Origin: Peptostreptococcaceae bacterium
GTDB lineage: Bacteria; Bacillota_A; Clostridia; Peptostreptococcales; Acidaminobacteraceae
Assembly: GCA_013619035.1 (NCBI GenBank)
Contig: JABXKX010000236.1
Span: 1-8,447, forward strand
Length of the DNA stretch: 8,447 nucleotides
Direction of reading: 5' to 3'
In this document: one piece after another, positions 1 through 6,490 of the stretch
Layout of the letters: the number at the start of each line of letters is the position of its first letter
How positions within the stretch are numbered: position 1 is the stretch's first letter
Position numbers and translations under genes: made by a program
Notes under the pieces: model-generated
Databases searched by the model: none
The model's input: the letters and a program-made list of their open reading frames with translations, nothing else
What the model was told of the DNA's origin: nothing

Positions 1-29
1 CGGCAGCGTCAGATGTGTATAAGAGACAG
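1..29. other. Nextera transposase adapter (sequencing artefact)
   Basis: These bases match the 3' part of the Illumina Nextera read-1 adapter, including the complete 19-base Tn5 mosaic end AGATGTGTATAAGAGACAG at 11-29. This is untrimmed library sequence joined to the contig end, not genomic DNA. Genomic sequence begins at 30. Read on the minus strand the adapter encodes LSLIHI followed by a stop, which creates a false C-terminus on the neighbouring gene. Confidence 0.97.
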
Positions 30-554
30 GTATTTGTAGAGTACACGTGTTAAAGTACCTAACTTAGTATGTAATCTTTTTGTTAAAACAAAACCAAAAG
101 CACCGAAGAATGGTAATGTGTATAGAGGTAAAGGATCATGACTGATAAGAGATGGTGCAATCAATTTGATAATTGGTGAAACCACTAATACTACACTTGT
201 CAGGTAGAAGGCAAAAACAACTAAATGAAATGATAAAACAACTAAACCGACACTCATAAAAAGTGGCAATAAAATGATGTTTTTAAATCCGATGGCTAGG
301 ATTCTTAATCCAATATTGATACTATCTTTTAATGATATAAAACCACTTTCTTGGTTGATATCATATTCTAGTAAAATGCTTTTAGCCATAATAGTTGGTG
401 AACCAAGTGCTTTAATGATATCTTGTTCACTGCGATTCAGTTTAAGAGCTTCTATAAAATGTGTGTTGACTTCTGATACAATATCTTGTACTTCTGAATT
501 TGGTAAGTTTTGCAATTCTTTTTCTAAATGATGTATATAGTCCTTTTGATTCAT
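30..554 (-). CDS. HAAS/DUF1700-family membrane protein, 3' truncated by contig end
   Basis: Only the first 175 residues are genuine; any reading past base 30 is adapter. Residues about 1-65 form the helical HAAS (DUF1700) domain: MNQKDYIHHLEKELQNLP, then an acidic helix, then the family-typical 'iikaLGSPtimAk' turn. Hydrophobic stretches at about 90-132 and 143-158 look like three membrane spans. In Firmicutes such proteins are usually encoded directly after a PadR regulator and are thought to act with it in envelope or stress signalling; that role is family knowledge, not shown here. The start ATG lies one base after the padR stop, with AAAGGAAG (complement of 561-568) as ribosome binding site, so the two genes are co-transcribed and probably translationally coupled. 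The full length and any downstream partner are lost. Confidence 0.85.
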
Positions 555-555
555 G

Positions 556-879
556 TTACACTTCCTTTCTATTATTCTTGATTAAGTGATTGATTGAATG
601 TTGAAAAGTTTCCCATTCTTTTAATAGGTTTTGATAAGTGATCTGTCCTTGTTCTGTTAATGTGTAGTACTTTCTTGGTGGTCCTTCAATAGATTCTTTC
701 AAATAAGATGTCACTAGATTGTCTTTCTTAAATCTTCGAAGTAAGGGATAGATACTGCCTTCTGATATTTCCATATAGTCTATGATCTTATTAACGATAT
801 CATACCCATAACAATCTGCTTCATTTAATATGGATAAAACACATAAATCCAAAATGCCTTTTTTAAATTGTGTGTTCAT
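556..879 (-). CDS. PadR-family transcriptional regulator
   Basis: A 107-residue winged-helix DNA-binding protein. Residues 1-35 (KKGILDLCVLSIL...YGYDIVNKI) are the characteristic PadR N-terminal helices. GSIYPLLRRF at 41-50 is the recognition helix. The wing is at about 58-75 and carries GPPRKYYTLTEQG. The length suits the short PadR class (about 100-120 residues), which dimerises through a C-terminal helix (about 78-105 here). The start is supported by a perfect AGGAGGTA ribosome binding site at 883-890, three bases upstream. It is the first gene of an operon with the HAAS/DUF1700 protein. Proteins of this class commonly repress their own operon and respond to small molecules or envelope stress. 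The effector cannot be read from sequence. Confidence 0.95.
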   Translation of the reverse strand: MNTQFKKGILDLCVLSILNEADCYGYDIVNKIIDYMEISEGSIYPLLRRFKKDNLVTSYLKESIEGPPRKYYTLTEQGQITYQNLLKEWETFQHSINHLIKNNRKEV

Positions 880-897
880 GAGTACCTCCTTGAATAC

Positions 898-926
898 AGT
901 ATATAATTCAGTAGTGTTTAATACAA
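898..926 (-). promoter_or_regulatory. padR operon promoter
   Basis: On the minus strand there is a -35 box TTGTAT (complement of 921-926), a 17-base spacer and a -10 box TATACT (complement of 898-903). Spacing and -10 match the housekeeping sigma consensus well. The expected start point is about 890-892, so the 5' leader would be only about a dozen bases and nearly all ribosome binding site. Confidence 0.7.
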
Positions 927-935
927 GGTACTGAA
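907..935. promoter_or_regulatory. Candidate PadR operator (inverted repeat over the -35 box)
   Basis: TTCAGTA (907-913) and TACTGAA (929-935) form a perfect 7-bp inverted repeat separated by 15 bases that include the padR -35 box. A second inverted repeat, AGTACCT (881-887) and AGGTACT (926-932), brackets the whole promoter. PadR proteins typically bind dyad sites at their own promoters, so the position fits autoregulation. The assignment is inferred from position and symmetry only. Confidence 0.4.
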
Positions 936-1010
936 CATTAGATTATAATTAGAAATTGATGAGTATCTCATATTTTTGCTTAGAAATCTGTCTATATGAG
1001 GTCAAATTTC

Positions 1011-1019
1011 GGCTAAATA
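1011..1019 (+). promoter_or_regulatory. GGCTAAATA motif upstream of glmM
   Basis: CGGCTAAATACGC at 1010-1022 resembles the two TGGCTAAATAGG copies upstream of glmS. One 9-base core, GGCTAAATA, is identical at all three places. It lies about 80 bases before the glmM start. A shared regulator of the two amino-sugar genes is possible but unproven, and a single short copy could occur by chance in AT-rich DNA. Confidence 0.25.
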
Positions 1020-1097
1020 CGCAGATGAAATCGATAATATTAGAGATTATCTATGAATTATGATAAACTATTGTTGTTGAGTTTAATGGAGGAAATT

Positions 1098-2444
1098 ATG
1101 AGAAAATTATTTGGAACAGACGGTGTTAGAGGTATTGCTAATTCGGAGTTAACACCAGAACTGGCATTTAAATTAGGTAAATATGGCGCACATGTCTTAA
1201 TTGGCGGAAAAGATAAAGCAAGAATAGTTATTGGAAGAGATACAAGAATTTCAGGAGATTTATTAGAACATGCATTGGTAGCGGGTATCTTATCATCTGG
1301 TTGTGATGCTCTTTGTGTGGGTGTTGTACCAACACCAGCAATATCTTATTTAACGAAATATCTAGAAGCGGATGCAGGTATTGTTATATCAGCGTCACAT
1401 AATCCTGTAGAGTTTAATGGGATTAAGTTCTTTAATGCTGATGGATTTAAATTAAATGATGAAATTGAATTAGAAATAGAAAAATATATATTTGATGAAT
1501 TGAAAGTAGATCATATACCTGAAGGTGATGAAATTGGTCGATGTGAGTTCCATTACGAAGCAGAAGACTTATATGCTAAATTTGTAATGGATACGATTGA
1601 AGACGACTTAAAAGGTCTTAAGGTAGCAGTTGATGCAGCTAATGGAGCAGCATCAAATGTTGCGGTTAAAACACTTCAAAAGTTAGGTGTTGAAATAACA
1701 GCCATTCATAATGAACCAAATGGTCTTAACATCAATGCGAACTGTGGTTCAACACACCCTGAGCAAGTGGCTGAGTTGGTTAAAATTGTTGGTGCTGATA
1801 TTGGACTTGCATTTGACGGTGATGCAGATAGATTAATTGCTGTTGATGAAAATGGAATCATTGTTGATGGTGATAAGATTATGGCGATTTGTGGTATCCA
1901 TATGAATAAGAATCATCAATTGAAGGATCAAACTATTGTTTCTACAGTGATGAGTAACTTAGGGTTTGATATTGCTTTAAAAGAAAATGGTCTAAGAACC
2001 GTAAAAACTCAAGTAGGGGATAGATATGTACTTGAAGAAATGAGAAAAAGTGGTTATGTGCTTGGTGGCGAACAATCAGGACATGTTATATTCTTAGAAC
2101 ATAATACAACTGGTGATGGTCTATTAACGGCAATACAACTTTTAAATGTTATGAAAGAAACGGGTCAAACGTTATCTGAATTAGCATCTGTGATGACCGT
2201 ATATCCTCAAGTGTTGATGAATGCAAAAGTATCCAATCAAAAGAAACACAGTTATATGAATGATGAAGTAATTGTGAAACGTATAGAAGAAATTGAAGGT
2301 TATATGGAAGGCCAAGGTAGAGTATTAATCAGACCTTCTGGCACGGAACCTTTGGTAAGAGTTATGTTAGAAGGCAAAGATCAAAGTGTTCTTGATGATT
2401 ATGCATCTGAATTAGTAGAATTGATCCAAAAAAGACTTGGATAG
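1098..2444 (+). CDS. glmM: Phosphoglucosamine mutase GlmM
   Basis: GlmM interconverts glucosamine-6-phosphate and glucosamine-1-phosphate in the cytosol, the second step from fructose-6-phosphate to UDP-GlcNAc. The 448 residues equal the usual family length. The N-terminus is RKLFGTDGVRG. The phosphoserine loop ISASHNP (97-103) carries the active serine at 100. The Mg-binding loop is DGDADR (240-245). The sugar-binding loop is GEQSGH (324-329), and the phosphate-binding loop is RPSGTEP (412-418). All key residues are present, so it should be active. The reading frame is open upstream to an ATG at 1053, but the ATG at 1098 is chosen because GGAGG lies at 1088-1092 and the protein then begins exactly where GlmM proteins do. 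It is followed at once by a terminator. I see no convincing promoter in 936-1097. A GGCTAAATA motif shared with the glmS upstream region lies at 1011-1019. Confidence 0.97.
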   Translation: MRKLFGTDGVRGIANSELTPELAFKLGKYGAHVLIGGKDKARIVIGRDTRISGDLLEHALVAGILSSGCDALCVGVVPTPAISYLTKYLEADAGIVISASHNPVEFNGIKFFNADGFKLNDEIELEIEKYIFDELKVDHIPEGDEIGRCEFHYEAEDLYAKFVMDTIEDDLKGLKVAVDAANGAASNVAVKTLQKLGVEITAIHNEPNGLNINANCGSTHPEQVAELVKIVGADIGLAFDGDADRLIAVDENGIIVDGDKIMAICGIHMNKNHQLKDQTIVSTVMSNLGFDIALKENGLRTVKTQVGDRYVLEEMRKSGYVLGGEQSGHVIFLEHNTTGDGLLTAIQLLNVMKETGQTLSELASVMTVYPQVLMNAKVSNQKKHSYMNDEVIVKRIEEIEGYMEGQGRVLIRPSGTEPLVRVMLEGKDQSVLDDYASELVELIQKRLG

Positions 2445-2445
2445 T

Positions 2446-2479
2446 ATAAATGCCCTTGATGATCATCAAGGGCATTTAT
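2446..2479. terminator. Bidirectional intrinsic terminator between glmM and lipoprotein gene
   Basis: A perfect 34-base palindrome centred between 2462 and 2463. It carries the arm ATAAATGCCCTTGATGA and its exact complement. It starts two bases after the glmM stop and ends two bases before the stop codon of the convergent lipoprotein gene. The plus-strand transcript continues into a U-rich run (2475-2484). The minus-strand side is A/T-rich but lacks a strong U run, so termination should be better for glmM. Confidence 0.88.
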
Positions 2480-2480
2480 T

Positions 2481-3977
2481 TTATCTTTCTGTGACTTTTA
2501 TTATTTTGGTTGTTTGAACTTGCATCGGAAAGCTTTCCATCACTGCGTCTGCATAAACATTTAAAACATCACCAACAGATAATTCGCTGAGGTTGAAGTT
2601 GACTGTTGAAGAAGAGGTTCCAATGTGGTATTCACCACCATCTTTATCAGTGCCTAAAAACATCAGCTCACCATTATCAGCACGGTTAAGTGTTGTTACT
2701 GTAATTGTGATAATCGACTCAGGATTATAAAAGTTAGATAACATCATCTCACCTGGTACAAAACTGATACTTTCAAATTCATAGAATGTATCAATTTGAG
2801 GTAAAATCTCTCCATAGTAATTGACCACCATTTCTTGATCCTCAGAGTTGATTGTAATGAGATTCTCATTGTCTTTTGAGTCGATAGAAATTACAGTTCC
2901 ATTGAATTCATTGATCGTTTGGCCCATATTGGTATGTCTTATTGTAAAGTCTTCTATGATATAAGGTTCAATGATCAAAAGGTCATCTTGAGAGTATAGT
3001 TTTACCGTTTGTCCTAAGTAAACCGTTTGAAGTTGTTCTTTATCGACATTAAAAATTTCTGCAATATCTCCAGATAAAATATGAACTTCATTACCAGTGA
3101 TTTCAATAATCTCACCGATGACATCATAATCTAAAGAGGTAACACCTGTTGGTATCTCATCCAATAAATCGATACGTAAGGCTTCAACTTGAGCAGGGAA
3201 ACTTTCCATAATAACTTCAGCATAAACATCAATGGATTGTCCAACTGCTAAATCGGTAAGATTGAAGTTTTTAACTGGAGTATTTGTACCGATAACAAAT
3301 TGACCACCAGTGTTGTCGCTAGCCAGTATTTCTAATTCACCATTATTAAGGCGATTCAGTTGATCGATAATAAGTGATAATTTAGTATTATGATTAAAGG
3401 CTGCTAAGACATAAGATGAGTCCTCAGAGAAAGTAACGATATCAAATTCAAGTGTTAGTTTATCTGAATGGTTCAAAGCATCGGCGATATAAGCAATTAA
3501 GTTTTCATCGCCAGTTGAAGCGAATAACTCACTACCATCTTTTAATTGAATAACAAGGTTTCCTTCTTCGATACGTAGGACTTCACCATGAACTCTATCA
3601 ATTATATTGCCCATATTGGTATGTCTTACAGAGAAATCTTCTATGATAAACGGCATCAATGAATAATCGGTTTCAGTTTCTTTTGTAACAGAAACCGTTT
3701 GACCTAAATAGATTTCATTTAAGTTAACATTTGAAACTTTATAATCTTCCATGATATCACCAGTAAGAATAGTGACATTGCCATCTTGAATGGATATAAC
3801 TTCTCCGACGGTTTCATATGCCTTATTATTTGTACTAACGGTTTCATCTGTTGCTTCTGAAGTTGTGTTAATGGTTACATTCTTTTGTTCGTTATTGATT
3901 GTTTCACTTGCATTACCACATCCGGTTAATAATAATGCACCTGTTACTAATCCTATAAGTAAATTTCTTTTATTCAT
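2481..3977 (-). CDS. Lipoprotein with two tandem repeat units (DUF3221-like motifs)
   Basis: A 498-residue exported protein. Residues 1-19 are a signal peptide (MNKRN, then a hydrophobic core) with lipobox LTGC, so Cys20 would be lipidated and the protein anchored outside the membrane. An Asn/Thr/Ser-rich linker follows to about 52. The rest is two copies of one unit, about 54-271 and 284-494. Each starts with Y(E/D)V(I)GE and has GDI then YLGQTV. Each then has IIEDF(S/T)(V/I)RHTNMG (111-123 and 340-352) and ends with NGEL, IGT, FNL, (L/S)(A/S)VG and VYA(E/D)..MESFP.QV. The closing 'VG..(I/L)(D/N)VYA...MESFPxQ' resembles the end of DUF3221-type beta-barrel domains of Bacillus lipoproteins. 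No enzyme motif is visible and the function is unknown. The start has AAGGAGT upstream (complement of 3982-3988). A weak promoter candidate, TTGACC-16-TATCAA on minus around 4010-4040, is not convincing. Confidence 0.85.
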   Translation of the reverse strand: MNKRNLLIGLVTGALLLTGCGNASETINNEQKNVTINTTSEATDETVSTNNKAYETVGEVISIQDGNVTILTGDIMEDYKVSNVNLNEIYLGQTVSVTKETETDYSLMPFIIEDFSVRHTNMGNIIDRVHGEVLRIEEGNLVIQLKDGSELFASTGDENLIAYIADALNHSDKLTLEFDIVTFSEDSSYVLAAFNHNTKLSLIIDQLNRLNNGELEILASDNTGGQFVIGTNTPVKNFNLTDLAVGQSIDVYAEVIMESFPAQVEALRIDLLDEIPTGVTSLDYDVIGEIIEITGNEVHILSGDIAEIFNVDKEQLQTVYLGQTVKLYSQDDLLIIEPYIIEDFTIRHTNMGQTINEFNGTVISIDSKDNENLITINSEDQEMVVNYYGEILPQIDTFYEFESISFVPGEMMLSNFYNPESIITITVTTLNRADNGELMFLGTDKDGGEYHIGTSSSTVNFNLSELSVGDVLNVYADAVMESFPMQVQTTKIIKVTER

Positions 3978-4070
3978 AAAAACTCCTTCATTGTCTTCTT
4001 CTAATTGTTGTTGATATTCATTTGACGTAATTGGTCAAGAAAAGTTCCAATAAAACTATAGAAAGGACTT

Positions 4071-4104
4071 TGGCTAAATAGGTATAATTTATGGCTAAAT
4101 AGGC
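4071..4104 (+). repeat. Direct repeat TGGCTAAATAGG upstream of glmS promoter
   Basis: TGGCTAAATAGG occurs at 4071-4082 and again at 4092-4103, with starts exactly 21 bases apart, which is two helical turns. The second copy ends 8 bases before the glmS -35 box. Same-face tandem sites immediately upstream of a -35 box are the usual layout for an activator, although they also lie in the divergent region shared with the lipoprotein gene. No binding protein can be named. Confidence 0.55.
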
Positions 4105-4111
4105 TCGCGTT

Positions 4112-4140
4112 TTGTCACATAGTATAAATTGTGATATACT
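4112..4140 (+). promoter_or_regulatory. glmS promoter
   Basis: TTGTCA (4112-4117), a 17-base spacer and TATACT (4135-4140) give a near-consensus housekeeping promoter. Transcription would start near 4147, placing about 43 bases ahead of the ribozyme cleavage site. This agrees with the RNA element that follows and separates the glmS transcript from glmM. Confidence 0.8.
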
Positions 4141-4188
4141 TTATAAGAATAATAAAAAAAGGAGGGTAGAGACTACAACTGAATTTGA

Positions 4189-4323
4189 AGCGCCTGAACT
4201 GAGTAATCAGTTGACGAGGACAGGGTTTATCGAAATAATCGGCGGGTACCCTGTGGTGAACTCACACCATTAAAGATTGATAAAACTATCAAGTGATTGA
4301 TAGGACAATATCAATCGGTGAGC
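4189..4323 (+). ncRNA. glmS ribozyme (GlcN6P-activated self-cleaving riboswitch)
   Basis: A metabolite-activated ribozyme that cuts the glmS mRNA leader when glucosamine-6-phosphate is abundant. Cleavage should fall between A4189 and G4190, just before GCGCC. P1 is AACTGA/TCAGTT (4197-4202, 4207-4212) closed by a GTAA tetraloop. The conserved core TTGACGAGG follows at 4211-4219. P3 is ACAGGGT/ACCCTGT (4220-4226, 4248-4254), enclosing TTTATCGA and GGCGGGT. CGCC (4191-4194) can pair with GGCG (4241-4244) as the core pseudoknot. GGTG/CACC (4255-4258, 4265-4268) follows. P4 is GATTG/CAATC (4275-4279, 4312-4316) enclosing P4.1, CTATCAA/TTGATAG with a GTGA tetraloop (4286-4303). CTCAC (4261-4265) can pair with GTGAG (4318-4322). 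This reproduces the full Thermoanaerobacter-type architecture as I remember it, so the element should be functional. Confidence 0.97.
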
Positions 4324-4343
4324 AATGACGTACGGAAATCTGT

Positions 4344-4374
4344 AAAGAACCCTATGGTTCTTTTTGTTGTTTTT
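4344..4374 (+). terminator. Terminator-like hairpin in the glmS leader (possible attenuator)
   Basis: AAAGAACC (4344-4351) and GGTTCTTT (4356-4363) form a perfect 8-bp stem with a CTAT loop. The stem runs into TTGTTGTTTTT up to 4374. It sits after the ribozyme and just before the glmS ribosome binding site. The stem has only three G-C pairs, so termination would be partial. It could attenuate read-through or protect the RNA; no anti-terminator is established. Confidence 0.5.
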
Positions 4375-4389
4375 GAAGAGGAGATTATT

Positions 4390-6219
4390 ATGTGTGGAGT
4401 AGTAGGTTATATAGGTAAAAATAAGGCGTTGCCTGTATTATTAAATGGTTTATCAAAGTTAGAATATAGAGGATACGACTCAGCTGGTATAGCATTATTA
4501 GATCATAATGAAATGATTGTAAAAAAAAGAAAAGGAAGACTGGCTGGTCTTGAAAAAGAATTGGTAGTAGATGATTATGATGCATTTATTGGTATAGGAC
4601 ATACAAGATGGGCAACTCATGGTGCACCTAATGAAGTCAATGCTCATCCGCATACCAATCAAGTGAATTCTATTGCAGTGATTCACAATGGTATTATAGA
4701 GAATTATCTTAAAATAAAAGAGTGGTTACAAGAAGTGTCAGAGATAACATTTAAGTCTGAAACGGATTCAGAAGTAATCGCACATTTAATCAGTTATTAT
4801 TATGATGGTGATTTAATGGATGCAGTTTATAAAGCTGTCGACAGAATGGAAGGCGCTTATGCTATTTCTGTTATATCAAAAGATGAACCAGATAAGATTA
4901 TTGCTGTTAGAAAAGATAGTCCTTTAATCGTTGGAATTGGAGAAGGCGAACAATTTTTAGCTTCAGATATTCCGGCATTATTAAAATATACAAGAAAAGT
5001 TCATTTTATTGAAAATGATGAATTTGTAGTATTAACAAAAGATAAGATTGAAATATTTGATGCCTTCAGACAACCCGTTGAAAGAGAAGTATTCGAAGTG
5101 ACTTGGGATGCTGAATCAGCCGAAAAAGAAGGTTATCAGCATTTTACATTAAAAGAAATCAATGAACAACCAAAATCTTTTAAAGAAACACTGAGTAGAA
5201 GAATTGATAAAGATCTTAATATTCATTTAGAAGGTGTTGATTTTACAGATGAAGAGTTTAGAGCATTTGATAAGATTTACATCGTTGCATGTGGTACAGC
5301 TTATCATGCAGGTCTTCTAGGCAAGTATGCGATAGAGAAATTTGCAAAAGTGCCAGTAGAAGTTGAAATCGCTTCAGAGTTTAGATACAAGGATTCTTTT
5401 ATCAATGAAAAGTCATTGTTTATTGCTGTATCTCAATCTGGTGAAACTTTAGATACACTTCAGTCTTTAAGAGAAGCAAAGAGAAAAGGTGCCAAGATAT
5501 TATCAATCATTAATGTTGTAGGATCGTCGGTATCTAGAGATTCAGATGGTGTTCTTTATACGTGGGCTGGTCCTGAAATTGGCGTTGCTTCTACAAAGGC
5601 ATATACATCACAAGCATTGGTATTATATCTATTAGCAATAAAATTAGGTATGATTTACGAGCAACTTTCAAACGAACAAGTAAAAGAAATAATAGATGAA
5701 CTACATAACATGCCAGCTTATATTGAGCGTGTATTGGAACAGAGCCATAGAGTTCAATTATTTGCTGATTCTCAGTTTAATAATGAAAGTGTTTTCTTTA
5801 TGGGAAGAGGAGTGGACCTTTATAGTGCTTATGAAGCATCACTTAAGTTTAAAGAGATATCATATGTTAATTCATTTGCTATAGCAGCAGGAGAATTAAA
5901 ACATGGAACGATCGCTTTAATAGAAGATGACACATTGGTGGTCGCTTTAGCGACGCAACAACATCTTTATGAGAAGATGTTATCTAACATCGTTGAAGTA
6001 AAAGCTAGAGGTGCATATGTAGTGGCTGTCGCAATGGAAGGCGATGATGAAATCTTAAAAACTGCAGATGAAGTAATCTTTATTCCAAGAACTATGGAAT
6101 GTCTAGCGCCACTTCTAAGTGTTATTCCAATGCAGTTATTCGCTTATTATGTATCTGTTGCAAAAGGTAATGATGTTGATAAGCCTAGAAACTTAGCAAA
6201 ATCAGTTACAGTTGAATAG
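4390..6219 (+). CDS. glmS: Glutamine-fructose-6-phosphate aminotransferase (isomerizing) GlmS
   Basis: GlmS makes glucosamine-6-phosphate from fructose-6-phosphate and glutamine, the committed step of amino-sugar synthesis. The 609 residues match the family. Met1 is followed by Cys2, the nucleophile exposed after Met removal. The glutaminase half (about 2-240) carries HTRWATHG (71-78), NGIIEN (100-105) and SETDSE (123-128). The isomerase half has two SIS domains. The first has CGTAYHAG (301-308) and the sugar-phosphate loop SQSGET (348-353). The second has GRGVDLYSAYEASLKFKE up to 489, then GELKHG (501-506). The tail DKPRNLAKSVTVE ends the protein, and Lys604 is the sugar-binding lysine. The start at 4390 is preferred because the frame opens upstream inside the ribozyme (ATG 4297), whereas AGAGGAG lies at 4377-4383 and Cys2 must be near the N-terminus. 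Expression is controlled by the preceding ribozyme. Confidence 0.98.
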   Translation: MCGVVGYIGKNKALPVLLNGLSKLEYRGYDSAGIALLDHNEMIVKKRKGRLAGLEKELVVDDYDAFIGIGHTRWATHGAPNEVNAHPHTNQVNSIAVIHNGIIENYLKIKEWLQEVSEITFKSETDSEVIAHLISYYYDGDLMDAVYKAVDRMEGAYAISVISKDEPDKIIAVRKDSPLIVGIGEGEQFLASDIPALLKYTRKVHFIENDEFVVLTKDKIEIFDAFRQPVEREVFEVTWDAESAEKEGYQHFTLKEINEQPKSFKETLSRRIDKDLNIHLEGVDFTDEEFRAFDKIYIVACGTAYHAGLLGKYAIEKFAKVPVEVEIASEFRYKDSFINEKSLFIAVSQSGETLDTLQSLREAKRKGAKILSIINVVGSSVSRDSDGVLYTWAGPEIGVASTKAYTSQALVLYLLAIKLGMIYEQLSNEQVKEIIDELHNMPAYIERVLEQSHRVQLFADSQFNNESVFFMGRGVDLYSAYEASLKFKEISYVNSFAIAAGELKHGTIALIEDDTLVVALATQQHLYEKMLSNIVEVKARGAYVVAVAMEGDDEILKTADEVIFIPRTMECLAPLLSVIPMQLFAYYVSVAKGNDVDKPRNLAKSVTVE

Positions 6220-6260
6220 ATTAAAATATTTATTATTACATTTTGTAGTTGTGAGGAAAC

Positions 6261-6490
6261 ATTTAAAACCGGAATAAAACATAAGATAATGGAATGGAAG
6301 AATTTAAAATCGGAATAGAGTTATAGGAGTTGGATTTTAATTAACAAATATCAAACTAAATTGGAATTAACCTAAAGAAAGACCTGTCAAAATTATGATA
6401 GGTCTTTTCTTCTATTTAGATGTGAAGAATTATATTAAAATTGGAATAGAACAATAGAAACCAGAACGAAATATTTAGAACCGGAACAAA
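6261..6490 (+). repeat. Cluster of degenerate AAACCGGAATA-type repeats
   Basis: This 380-base gap between glmS and the TSCPD gene holds a recurring motif close to ATTTAAAAYCGGAATARA. Clear copies lie at 6261-6278, 6302-6319 and 6473-6490, and pairs of these differ at only two or so of 18 positions. More decayed copies lie at about 6353-6370, 6433-6450 and 6453-6470. All are in the same orientation and irregularly spaced (roughly 20-65 bases). There are no identical spacers or CRISPR-like regularity. The origin is unknown; eroded mobile-element ends or a dispersed small repeat are possible. Confidence 0.5.
6378..6410 (+). terminator. Intrinsic terminator downstream of glmS
   Basis: AAAGACCTGTCA (6378-6389) pairs with TGATAGGTCTTT (6396-6407) over 12 bp with one G-T wobble and a six-base loop, followed by TTTTCTTCTATTT. 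It lies about 160 bases after the glmS stop, inside the repeat cluster. I see no nearer terminator for glmS. Confidence 0.8.

Noticed and set aside
274..531. Plus-strand open frame opposite the DUF1700 gene, and similar frames opposite glmS, the lipoprotein gene and the TSCPD gene.
   Set aside because: They are antisense or out-of-frame shadows of well-supported genes, without ribosome binding sites or recognisable products.
1053..1097. An upstream ATG at 1053 that would add 15 residues to GlmM.
   Set aside because: The family N-terminus is RKLFGTDGVRG directly after Met, and a GGAGG site at 1088-1092 serves the ATG at 1098. No ribosome binding site precedes 1053.
936..1097. A glmM promoter, for example TATAAT at 944-949.
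   Set aside because: No acceptable -35 hexamer lies 16-18 bases upstream of that or of other -10-like sequences in this stretch, so no promoter is called.
4297..4389. An upstream ATG at 4297 that would add 31 residues to GlmS.
   Set aside because: It lies inside ribozyme helix P4.1, and GlmS requires Cys as the first residue after the initiator Met. AGAGGAG before 4390 decides the start.
6261..6490. CRISPR array.
   Set aside because: Repeats are degenerate and unequally spaced, and the intervening segments vary from about zero to over 100 bases.
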